A stretch of DNA of 64,000 bases, taken from the NCBI GenBank assembly GCA_965247635.1, contig CBDFHJ010000010.1:806001-870000 (forward strand), written 5' to 3'. Below, piece by piece: positions 7,878-14,547 of this stretch (position 1 is its first letter; the number at the start of each line of letters is the position of its first letter). The notes under the pieces were generated by a model. The model was not told the origin of the DNA and did no database searches. It saw only the letters and a program-made list of their open reading frames with translations. A program made the translations under genes and the position numbers. Source of the DNA: CBDFHJ01 sp965247635 (lineage in GTDB: Bacteria; Chloroflexota; Dehalococcoidia; Lucifugimonadales; Australimonadaceae).

Positions 7878-9080
7878 ATGGCGAAGCAGAAATTTGAGCG
7901 GACCAAGCCGCACGTAAACGTGGGCACCATTGGTCACGTCGACCATGGCAAGACAACCCTCACAGCCGCAATCACCAAGGTGCTGGCGCTGAGCGGCGGG
8001 GCCAAGTTTCGCGCCTACGACACCATCGATAACGCACCGGAGGAGAGGGCGCGTGGCCTTACCATCGCCATCACCCACGTGGAGTACGAGTCGCCCAACC
8101 GCCACTACGCCCACGTGGACTGTCCTGGGCACGCCGACTACATCAAGAACATGATCACCGGTGCCGCCCAGATGGACGGCGCCGTCTTGGTGGTGAGCGC
8201 TCCCGACGGCCCCATGCCCCAGACCCGGGAGCACATCCTTCTGGCCCGCCAGGTGAACGTACCCAAGATCGTGGTGGCGCTGAACAAGGTCGACATGATG
8301 GACGACCCCGAGCTGCTGGACCTTGTGGAACTCGAGGTACGGGATCTACTGAACAAGTACGAATTCCCCGGCGACGATACCCCTATCGTCCGCGTGAGTG
8401 CAGTCCAAGCCCTGGAGTCCGAATCCACGGACCCCAATGCCCCGGAGTACGCGGCCATTCATGAGTTGGTGAAGGTCTTGGATGAGTTCATCCCGATTCC
8501 CGACCGGCCCCGTGACTTGCCCTTCCTGATGCCGGTGGAAGACGTCTTCAGCATCAAGGGCCGTGGCACCGTGGTGACCGGGAGGGTGGAGCGCGGCGTG
8601 GTGCACCCAGGCGACGACGTGGAGATCGTCGGCCTCGCTGAGGAGTCGCGCAAGACGGTGGTCACGGGCGTGGAGATGTTCCACAAGCTGCTGGACGAAG
8701 GCGAGCCCGGCGACGCCATCGGCACCTTGCTGCGGGGTGTGGAGCGGGAGGATATAGAGCGTGGCCAGGTGCTGGCCAAGCCTGGCAGCATGAAACCCTT
8801 CTCCGAAGCCGCTGCGCAGGTATATGTGTTGACCAAGGAGGAAGGCGGACGGCACACGCCCTTCTTCCCCGGCTACAAGCCGCAGTTCTACATTCGCACC
8901 ACCGACGTGACCGGAGAGATCGTCCTGCCCGAGGGCGTCGAGATGGTCATGCCGGGCGATAACGTGGAGATGCGCATCAAGCTCATTTCGCCGGTGGCGC
9001 TGGAAGAGGGGTTGCGGTTCGCCATCCGGGAAGGTGGCCGGACCGTTGGCTCCGGCGTGGTCACGAACATAACGAGCTAG
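7878..9080 (+). CDS. tuf: translation elongation factor Tu
   Basis: EF-Tu is the GTPase that carries aminoacyl-tRNA to the ribosomal A site. The 400-residue length is normal. All GTPase motifs are seen: GHVDHGKTT (P-loop), the switch I segment ERARGLTIA, DCPGHADY, NKVD and a SAVQAL G5. A C-terminal beta-barrel follows, with RTTDVTGEI and the tRNA-binding region. The ATG follows GGGAGG at suitable spacing. It is downstream of three tRNA genes and 6 bases upstream of rpmG. Switch I has Leu where Ile is usual (GLTI), a conservative change. Confidence 0.98.
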   Translation: MAKQKFERTKPHVNVGTIGHVDHGKTTLTAAITKVLALSGGAKFRAYDTIDNAPEERARGLTIAITHVEYESPNRHYAHVDCPGHADYIKNMITGAAQMDGAVLVVSAPDGPMPQTREHILLARQVNVPKIVVALNKVDMMDDPELLDLVELEVRDLLNKYEFPGDDTPIVRVSAVQALESESTDPNAPEYAAIHELVKVLDEFIPIPDRPRDLPFLMPVEDVFSIKGRGTVVTGRVERGVVHPGDDVEIVGLAEESRKTVVTGVEMFHKLLDEGEPGDAIGTLLRGVEREDIERGQVLAKPGSMKPFSEAAAQVYVLTKEEGGRHTPFFPGYKPQFYIRTTDVTGEIVLPEGVEMVMPGDNVEMRIKLISPVALEEGLRFAIREGGRTVGSGVVTNITS

Positions 9081-9086
9081 GAGCTC

Positions 9087-9257
9087 ATGGCCAAGAAGCG
9101 CGGCGACGCCCGAGTCCTGATAAACCTGGCATGCACTGACTGTCGGGAGCGGACGTACCACTCCGAGAAGAACCGAAGGAACGACTCCGGCCGGATGGAG
9201 CTTAACAAGTTCTGCCCCCGGTGCAGAAAACACACGCTGCACAGGGAGGTGCGCTAG
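9087..9257 (+). CDS. rpmG: 50S ribosomal protein L33
   Basis: A 56-residue protein, MAKKRGDARVLINLACTDC and onward, with two CxxC zinc-ribbon pairs (CTDC and CPRC), the zinc-binding form of L33. It has the usual length and lies between tuf and secE as in many bacterial tuf-secE-nusG clusters. The preceding stop and the following start are within a few bases, indicating one operon. Confidence 0.95.
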   Translation: MAKKRGDARVLINLACTDCRERTYHSEKNRRNDSGRMELNKFCPRCRKHTLHREVR

Positions 9258-9258
9258 C

Positions 9259-9501
9259 ATGACTTCAACGTCGGGTCGCGGCTCACTGCGCAACGTGATC
9301 GACGAGGGCGCTTCTCGCCCGCGCCGCCGGTTCCAGTTGGTGGGAGAGGTTATCGGTGAGCTGGGCCGCGTAACGTGGCCCAGCCGGTCCGTGGCCGTGC
9401 GCCTCACGTTCTTCGTCATCGCCATCGCCGTGGCAGTCGGCGCCTTCTTAGCGATATGGGACTCTGGCTTTGGGGAGCTGGCTGAACGCTTCCTTTTCTA
9501 A
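9259..9501 (+). CDS. secE: preprotein translocase subunit SecE
   Basis: An 80-residue single-span form of SecE, a subunit of the SecYEG protein-conducting channel. A basic cytoplasmic N-terminus is followed by the conserved amphipathic segment VIGELGRVTWPSR and one transmembrane helix (LTFFVIAIAVAVGAFLAIW). It starts one base after the rpmG stop and precedes nusG. Confidence 0.94.
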   Translation: MTSTSGRGSLRNVIDEGASRPRRRFQLVGEVIGELGRVTWPSRSVAVRLTFFVIAIAVAVGAFLAIWDSGFGELAERFLF

Positions 9502-9528
9502 GCCCCTAAGGAACACGACGAGGTTTTC

Positions 9529-10146
9529 ATGACAGAACAGACTGTCGCTCAATCCACCACGCGCTGGTACATCATCCACACCTACTCCGGCCAGGAAGAC
9601 CGGGTTAAGAAGAACCTGGAGCAGCGGATCGAGTCCATGGACGCCCGGGACAAGATCTTCCAAGTGGTGGTGCCCACGGAAGAGGAGATTGAGATCAAGG
9701 ACGGCCGCCGCAAGTCGGTGCAGCGCAAGGTGTTCCCGGGTTACATATTGATCCAGATGATCATGGACGACGATAGCTGGCGGGTAGTGCGCGAGACGCC
9801 TGGCGTTACCGGGTTCGTGTCCGCGGAGGACGAGCGGGAGCGCCGGCCCAAGCCCATACCGCTGGAGGAACGGGAGGTCGAGCAGATCCTCAATCGCATC
9901 GAGGTGGCTGAGCCACGGGTGCGGGTGGCCCTGACGAGGGGCCAGCCGGTGCGTATCACCTCCGGTCCGTTCGCCGACTTCATGGGCGTGGTGGACAACA
10001 TCGACGAGGACAAAGGGAAAGTGCGCATCGTCGTATCGTTCTTCGGGCGGGAGACGCCCGTGGAGCCGTGGAGCTCGACTTTCTCCACCTGGAGAAAGTC
10101 TAACGAAGGAGACGACCGTTGGCCAAGCGTGTGCGCGCCATCATGA
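9529..10146 (+). CDS. nusG: transcription termination/antitermination protein NusG, rewritten C-terminus
   Basis: NusG binds RNA polymerase and couples it to Rho or to the ribosome. The NGN domain (WYIIHTYSGQEDRVKKNL, VFPGYILIQM, TPGVTGFVS) and the KOW domain (GQPVRITSGPFADFMGVVD, GKVRIVVSFFGRETPVE) are intact. After PVE the frame breaks because CGTGGAGC is present twice in tandem (10059-10066 and 10067-10074). With one copy removed the protein would end LDFLHLEKV at the TAA at 10101-10103, the conserved family ending. As written it reads 26 unrelated residues to 10146, overlapping rplK by 28 bases. Confidence 0.9.
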   Translation: MTEQTVAQSTTRWYIIHTYSGQEDRVKKNLEQRIESMDARDKIFQVVVPTEEEIEIKDGRRKSVQRKVFPGYILIQMIMDDDSWRVVRETPGVTGFVSAEDERERRPKPIPLEEREVEQILNRIEVAEPRVRVALTRGQPVRITSGPFADFMGVVDNIDEDKGKVRIVVSFFGRETPVEPWSSTFSTWRKSNEGDDRWPSVCAPS

Positions 10147-10547
10147 AGCTGCAGCTGCCAGCGGGCCAGGCCACGCCGGCCCCGCCGGTAGGCCCGGCCT
10201 TGGGCCAGCACGGGCTGAACATCATGCAGTTCATCAAGGAGTACAACGCTCGCACGGCTAACGACGTGGGCACTGCTATCCCCGTGGAAATCACGGTCTT
10301 CGAAGATAGGTCTTTTGCCTTCGTGACGAAGACCCCTCCAGCCCCGGAGTTGATCCGAAAGGCCATCGACATCGAGAAGGGCAGCGGACGCGCGCTCCAT
10401 GAGAAGGTTGGGACTATCGACCGCTCCAAGATCCGTCAGATCGCGGAGACGAAGCTCAAGGACCTCAACGCCTCCTCTGTGGAGAGCGCGATGCGGATCA
10501 TCGAGGGCACGGCCCGTAGCATGGGCGTGGAAGTAGTGGAGGGCTAA
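10119..10547 (+). CDS. rplK: 50S ribosomal protein L11
   Basis: L11 forms the GTPase-associated stalk base with 23S rRNA. The 142 residues show the N-terminal domain MKLQLPAGQATPAPPVGPAL and the Pro-rich switch. The C-terminal RNA-binding domain has the motif near DLNASSVESAMRIIEGTARS. The start is TTG at 10119, supported by GAAGGAG nine bases upstream and by the MAKRVRAIMKLQ start of the family. It overlaps the aberrant nusG tail but not the ancestral nusG stop. Confidence 0.96.
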   Translation: MAKRVRAIMKLQLPAGQATPAPPVGPALGQHGLNIMQFIKEYNARTANDVGTAIPVEITVFEDRSFAFVTKTPPAPELIRKAIDIEKGSGRALHEKVGTIDRSKIRQIAETKLKDLNASSVESAMRIIEGTARSMGVEVVEG

Positions 10548-10549
10548 GC

Positions 10550-11269
10550 ATGGCAGGGGCCAAGCATGGCAAGCGATACGAAGGTGCGGTGGCGTTGCTG
10601 GAAGCGGACCGCGAGTACGCCCCCAGCGACGCGATCAGCCTGGTCAAGCAGATGGCCGCCGCCAAGTTTGACGAGACGGTGGAGCTGCACCTGCGGACCA
10701 GCGCCGACCCCCGTCACGCCGATCAGCAGCTGCGGGGTGTGGCCGTGCTCCCCCATGGTCTGGGACGGGCGGTCCGAGTGCTGGTCTTCGCCCAGGCCGA
10801 CGCCGCCCGTGACGCCCTGGGGGCAGGCGCGGAACACGTGGGAGCCGACGACCTTGTCCAGCGTATTGAGGGAGGGTGGATAGAGTTCGACGTGGCCATC
10901 GCCACACCGGACATGATGGGCAGGATAGGACGGCTTGGCCGGCTCCTTGGCCGGCGCGGGCTGATGCCCAACCCCCGTACGGGGACGGTGGTCCAGCCCC
11001 AGGACGTGGGCAACGCGGTGGCGGAGGCCAAAAAGGGACGGGTGGAGTTTCGGATAGACCGCACGGCGATCATCCACTCGCCCATCGGCAAGGTCAGCTT
11101 CGACGAGCAGAAGCTGATGGAGAACCTGGCTGCGGTGGTGGACGCGATCAACCAGCAAAAGCCCACCGGCATCAAAGGACAGCTGGTGAAGACCGCCTAC
11201 CTGACCTCCACCATGGGCCCCAGCGTTCCGTTGGAGCTTGTCAGCACCATGGCGCTGCGGGTAGACTAG
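10550..11269 (+). CDS. rplA: 50S ribosomal protein L1
   Basis: L1 forms the mobile L1 stalk at the E site and often represses its own operon. The 239-residue length is normal. Conserved segments are seen at GKRYEGAVALLE, VELHLRTSADPRHADQQLRG, GRRGLMPNPRTGTV and IGKVSFDEQKLMENL. The ATG is two bases after the rplK stop, so the two are translationally coupled. Confidence 0.97.
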   Translation: MAGAKHGKRYEGAVALLEADREYAPSDAISLVKQMAAAKFDETVELHLRTSADPRHADQQLRGVAVLPHGLGRAVRVLVFAQADAARDALGAGAEHVGADDLVQRIEGGWIEFDVAIATPDMMGRIGRLGRLLGRRGLMPNPRTGTVVQPQDVGNAVAEAKKGRVEFRIDRTAIIHSPIGKVSFDEQKLMENLAAVVDAINQQKPTGIKGQLVKTAYLTSTMGPSVPLELVSTMALRVD

Positions 11270-11295
11270 CGCTTAGAGGATTTAGCTGAGTCGCC

Positions 11296-11380
11296 ACCAG
11301 AGACAGCGGGTTCCCCGACAAGTCGGGGATTAAACCATCGCCCGCCGAGGTGCGCACCAAGCGTCTGACCAAACCAGACC
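11296..11380 (+). promoter_or_regulatory. ribosomal protein L10 leader
   Basis: The blocks AGACAGCGGGT and CGCCCGCCGAGGT, joined through a hairpin and a TTAA segment, match the conserved core of L10 leaders, where L10 (or L10-L12) binds to repress rplJL. It lies between rplA and rplJ as expected. Confidence 0.83.
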
Positions 11381-11383
11381 AGC

Positions 11384-11413
11384 GTGCCCGCGTCTTTGGA
11401 GGCGGGCATTTTG
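11384..11413 (+). terminator. leader terminator / attenuator before rplJ
   Basis: TGCCCGC and GGCGGGCA form a hairpin followed by TTTTG, 17 bases before the rplJ GTG. Its position after the L10 leader suggests conditional termination. Confidence 0.7.
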
Positions 11414-11429
11414 TTATTCCGAGGTTGAA

Positions 11430-12455
11430 GTGCCTACCGAAACGAAGCGACGCATCATAGCGGAACTGGCGGACCAGATCGCCCGCGCGACGCTGGCTAT
11501 CGCCACTGACTTCAGCGGGCTGGGCGTTAACGAACTGACGGAGCTGCGCCGCCGGCTTCGCGCCCGCTCGGCGGAGTACCGCGTGGTGAAGAACCGGCTG
11601 GTAGTGCTCGCCGCGAAGGAGGCGGGCAAGGACGGCTTCGTCGAGCTCGTGGAGGGCAGTACCGGCATTGTCTTCGGCTACGGGGAGGCGGTTGACGCGG
11701 CGAAGGCGCTGGATGAATTCATCAGGGCCACCCGGTCGCAGTTGGTGGTGCGCAACGGCATCCTGGACGGCAGTCCCCTCAATAGGGGCCAAATCACTGC
11801 CCTGGCCAGCTTGCCGCCCAAGGAGGAGCTGCTGGCCAGGTTGCTGGGCCAACTCCAGGCGCCTGTAGCCAGATTGGTCAACGTGCTCATCGGGCCGCTT
11901 CAGGGCCTTGCGATCGTGCTGCAACGACGGGCGGAGCAGCTGGACGGGCCTAAGGCCTCCGAGACAGACGAACCTGAGGCCCCCGAGACGGACGAACCTG
12001 AGGCCTCCGAGACGGACGAACCTAAGGCCTCCGAGACAGACGAACCTAAGGCCTCCGAGACAGACGAACCTGAGGCCCCCGAGACGGACGAACCTGAGGC
12101 CCCCGAGACGGACGAACCTGAGGCCTCCGAGACAGACGAACCTGAGGCCTCCGAGACAGACGAACCTGAGGCCCCCGAGACGGACGAACCCGAGGCCTCC
12201 AAGACAGACGAACCTGAGGCCCCCGAGACGGACGAACCTGAGGCCTCCGAGACAGACGAACCTGAGGCCTCCGAGACAGACGAACCTGAGGCCCCCGAGA
12301 CGGACGAACCCGAGGCCTCCAAGACAGACGAACCTGAGGCCCCCGAGACGGACGAACCTGAGGCCTCCGAGACGGACGAACCTGAGGCCTCCAAGACAGA
12401 CGAACCTGAGGCTCCTGAGGAACCTGAAGACCCCGAGAAGGACGGCACAAAATAG
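11430..12455 (+). CDS. rplJ: 50S ribosomal protein L10 with long acidic octapeptide tail
   Basis: L10 is the stalk base that anchors L7/L12 dimers. Residues 1-174 are a normal L10: an N-terminal globular domain (TLAIATDFSGLGVNEL, YRVVKNRL) and the C-terminal L12-binding helix (PVARLVNVLIGPLQGLA). From 11952 to 12407 follow 19 uninterrupted 24-bp units coding (E/K)A(S/P)(E/K)TDEP, then a short EPEDPEKDGTK end. The total is 341 residues, about double the usual length. The tail is strongly acidic and likely disordered. The start is GTG at 11430 with GAGG upstream, and rplL follows. Confidence 0.95.
   Translation: MPTETKRRIIAELADQIARATLAIATDFSGLGVNELTELRRRLRARSAEYRVVKNRLVVLAAKEAGKDGFVELVEGSTGIVFGYGEAVDAAKALDEFIRATRSQLVVRNGILDGSPLNRGQITALASLPPKEELLARLLGQLQAPVARLVNVLIGPLQGLAIVLQRRAEQLDGPKASETDEPEAPETDEPEASETDEPKASETDEPKASETDEPEAPETDEPEAPETDEPEASETDEPEASETDEPEAPETDEPEASKTDEPEAPETDEPEASETDEPEASETDEPEAPETDEPEASKTDEPEAPETDEPEASETDEPEASKTDEPEAPEEPEDPEKDGTK
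11952..12407 (+). repeat. 19 x 24-bp coding minisatellite in rplJ
   Basis: Nineteen tandem 24-bp units with few substitutions (GAG/AAG, TCC/CCC, ACA/ACG, CCT/CCC). A higher-order unit is visible: the 120 bp at 12121-12240 are repeated exactly at 12241-12360, pointing to recent unequal exchange or slippage of five units at once. Confidence 0.97.
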
Positions 12456-12549
12456 CTAGATACCGTGCTATCCGTTCGTGCCGAGCTTGTCGTAGCACGA
12501 TGACGTCCCGACAAGTCGAGACAAAAACTACTGATGCAGGAGGACGACC

Positions 12550-12930
12550 ATGGCGATGACCAAAGATGACCTAATGGAGGCTATCAAGGGCCTTTCGGTG
12601 CTGGAGCTGTCGGAGCTGGTGAAGGCACTGGAGGAAGAGTTTGGTGTGAGCGCGGCCGCTCCGGTGGCCGTGGCCGCGGCACCTGCAGCAGGCGGCGCCG
12701 CGGAGGCGGAGGAGGAGCAGACCGAGTTCACCGTGGTGCTTCAGGAGATAGGCCCCAACAAGATCAACGTGATCAAGGTGGTCCGCGAGCTCACGAGCCT
12801 GGGCCTGCGCGAAGCAAAAGACCTGGTCGAGTCCGCTCCGGCCAACGTGCGAGAGGCCGTTGCCAAAGAGGAGGCCGAGACCACCAAGGCGAAGCTGGAG
12901 GAGGTTGGTGGCGTCGTGGCGGTCCAATAG
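12550..12930 (+). CDS. rplL: 50S ribosomal protein L7/L12
   Basis: L12 is the multicopy stalk protein that recruits translational GTPases. The 126 residues show an N-terminal dimerisation domain (MTKDDLMEAIKGLSVLELSELVKALE), an Ala-rich hinge and a C-terminal domain with NKINVIKVVRELTSLGLREA and KAKLEEVGG. The ATG follows AGGAGGACGACC. A second in-frame ATG lies two codons on. Its L10 partner has an unusual acidic tail. Confidence 0.97.
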   Translation: MAMTKDDLMEAIKGLSVLELSELVKALEEEFGVSAAAPVAVAAAPAAGGAAEAEEEQTEFTVVLQEIGPNKINVIKVVRELTSLGLREAKDLVESAPANVREAVAKEEAETTKAKLEEVGGVVAVQ

Positions 12931-12951
12931 CCCAACCCTTGAAGCCCCGCG

Positions 12952-12981
12952 AAACGGCCCTTCATAGAAGGGCCGTTTTCA
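12952..12981 (+). terminator. rho-independent terminator after rplL
   Basis: AACGGCCCTTC and GAAGGGCCGTT form an 11-bp hairpin followed by TTTTC, ending the ribosomal protein block. No rpoB follows; the next gene is radC. Confidence 0.88.
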
Positions 12982-13090
12982 TATCCTGAGCACGATATCC
13001 ACGGGCTGTCATCGGCCTGATGCGCCGGCGAACCCGGCATGGTACGCTCTGCCCCGACGTCAGGCCAGGGGCTACGCCAGGAGCAACAAT

Positions 13091-13819
13091 ATGACCACGA
13101 CACAGCGGAAGCGGGCGGTCCGCGAGGTCGAATACCGCCCCATGATCCGAGACTTGCCGGCTGGCGAGCGTCCGCGGGAACGGTTGCGGGACCGGGGCGC
13201 GAGGGCCCTGAGCAACGTGGAACTGCTGGCCATCCTGCTGCGGACCGGGACCGCCGCCGAGAACGTGCTGGGGCTGGCTACCAGGCTCCTGTCGCAGCAC
13301 CACGGCCTCGACGGGCTAGCCAGAGCAGGCTTTCAAGAGCTGGCCGGTGAGTATGGGGTGGGCGAGGCCAAGGCTGCCCAGCTTCAGGCGGCCATCGAGC
13401 TGGGCAAGCGCCTCTCGGTGGCGCCTGAGTCCCAGCGGGCTTCGGTCCGCTCGCCTCAGGACGTGGCGGACCCGCTCATGGCGGAGATGGCTCTGCTGGA
13501 CCAGGAGCACTTCCGCGTGGTGGTGCTGAACACTAAGAACGAAGTCATGGCCACGCCCACGGTGTTCGTGGGGAGCGTGAACGCCACGACCGTCCGCACT
13601 GCGGAGGTATTCCGCGAGGCGGTGCGTCAGAACTGTCCGGCGGTGATCGTGGTGCACAACCATCCGTCGGGCGATCCCACGCCTAGCGACGAGGACGTGG
13701 TTGTGACGCGGGAGCTGGTGGCCGCCGGCAAGGCGCTGGACATCGACGTGCTGGACCACGTGGTCATCGGACGGCACACCTTCGCCAGCCTCAAGGAGCA
13801 GGGAACGGGGTTTGACTAA
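13091..13819 (+). CDS. radC: RadC-family JAB/MPN domain protein
   Basis: The 242 residues have an N-terminal helix-hairpin-helix-like region (LSNVELLAILLRTGT, YGVGEAKAAQLQAAIELG). A JAB/MPN metalloprotease-like domain carries the EHF...NTKNEV start and the metal-binding HNHPSGDPTPSDED motif. The cellular role of RadC is still uncertain; earlier links to DNA repair are disputed. It stands alone after the ribosomal terminator and is followed by an AT-rich gene. Confidence 0.93.
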   Translation: MTTTQRKRAVREVEYRPMIRDLPAGERPRERLRDRGARALSNVELLAILLRTGTAAENVLGLATRLLSQHHGLDGLARAGFQELAGEYGVGEAKAAQLQAAIELGKRLSVAPESQRASVRSPQDVADPLMAEMALLDQEHFRVVVLNTKNEVMATPTVFVGSVNATTVRTAEVFREAVRQNCPAVIVVHNHPSGDPTPSDEDVVVTRELVAAGKALDIDVLDHVVIGRHTFASLKEQGTGFD

Positions 13820-13863
13820 TCGCGAGCCTGGCATCAGACCGGCGCTATTGTTGGAGGTAGGAC

Positions 13864-14547
13864 ATGGGAGAATTTGAATTGAAGATGACCCCGAAGGAGT
13901 TCATGCGCAAGGTCATCGAGCTGTATCGCCTCTCCAGAATCCCTGAGTACTACCATCCACAGGTGCGTCGTGGCCGCTCTCACGCTGTCGCTGGAAGAGC
14001 GGAAGACCTGGTTGCGGCGTTTCTTGGCTTCAACCTTAGCCAGCAATATGAAATACGCGTTGACCAGCCAATTTCTATGATCGGGACCCGGAAGGCGATC
14101 TACCTAGACATAGCGCTCCTCCAAGGTAGCGAGCTTAAGCAGATCCTTGATGTAAAGATGGATTTGGGGTGGAACAGGGCCGGCCTGCCGGAGTTTTGCG
14201 AAGAAAAACGTAAGATGATAAGACAGATTAGGGGATCACAAGTTCGATTGAAAGACGGAATCACCAAGAAATTGGAGGAGATATACGTCTCATCGAATTG
14301 TTCGTATCACATACTAATCATCAGTGACCAGAACATATCCGACGCTCAACTGAAAGCATCGCTGACAGGGGTGGAGGAATACGAACCTGATGTCACAACG
14401 TATGTGCTTTCAGGTAGTGTTCACCCCAATGAGTATGGGGTTAGCGAAGACAAATTACTGGGTCAACTGGATATCCATAAAGATGCTTTCGAGCGTCTCC
14501 TTGTCAAATTGACCCAGTCCCCAACACGTCTTGATAGTTTTGGCTAG
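13864..14547 (+). CDS. putative PD-(D/E)XK-type nuclease, AT-rich
   Basis: The function of this 227-residue protein is not recognised with certainty. A possible restriction-endonuclease-like core can be traced: a Glu in AGRAEDLVAAFLG, an Asp in AIYLDIALL and an ILDVKMDLG strand that gives DxK. The spacing fits E...D...(D/E)xK nucleases. The ATG follows GGAGGTAGG. The gene is clearly more AT-rich than radC and the lipoprotein around it, which points to recent transfer. No methylase or partner lies beside it, so a solitary restriction-type or repair nuclease is only an inference. Confidence 0.6.
   Translation: MGEFELKMTPKEFMRKVIELYRLSRIPEYYHPQVRRGRSHAVAGRAEDLVAAFLGFNLSQQYEIRVDQPISMIGTRKAIYLDIALLQGSELKQILDVKMDLGWNRAGLPEFCEEKRKMIRQIRGSQVRLKDGITKKLEEIYVSSNCSYHILIISDQNISDAQLKASLTGVEEYEPDVTTYVLSGSVHPNEYGVSEDKLLGQLDIHKDAFERLLVKLTQSPTRLDSFG

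Noticed and set aside
11952..12407. CRISPR array
   Set aside because: The repeats are back to back without spacers and stay in the L10 reading frame.
11900..12514. Ser/Gly-rich and Arg/Pro-rich open frames on the other strand and in other frames across the L10 repeat
   Set aside because: They arise only because 24 is a multiple of three, which keeps all six frames open through the repeat. No start signals support them.
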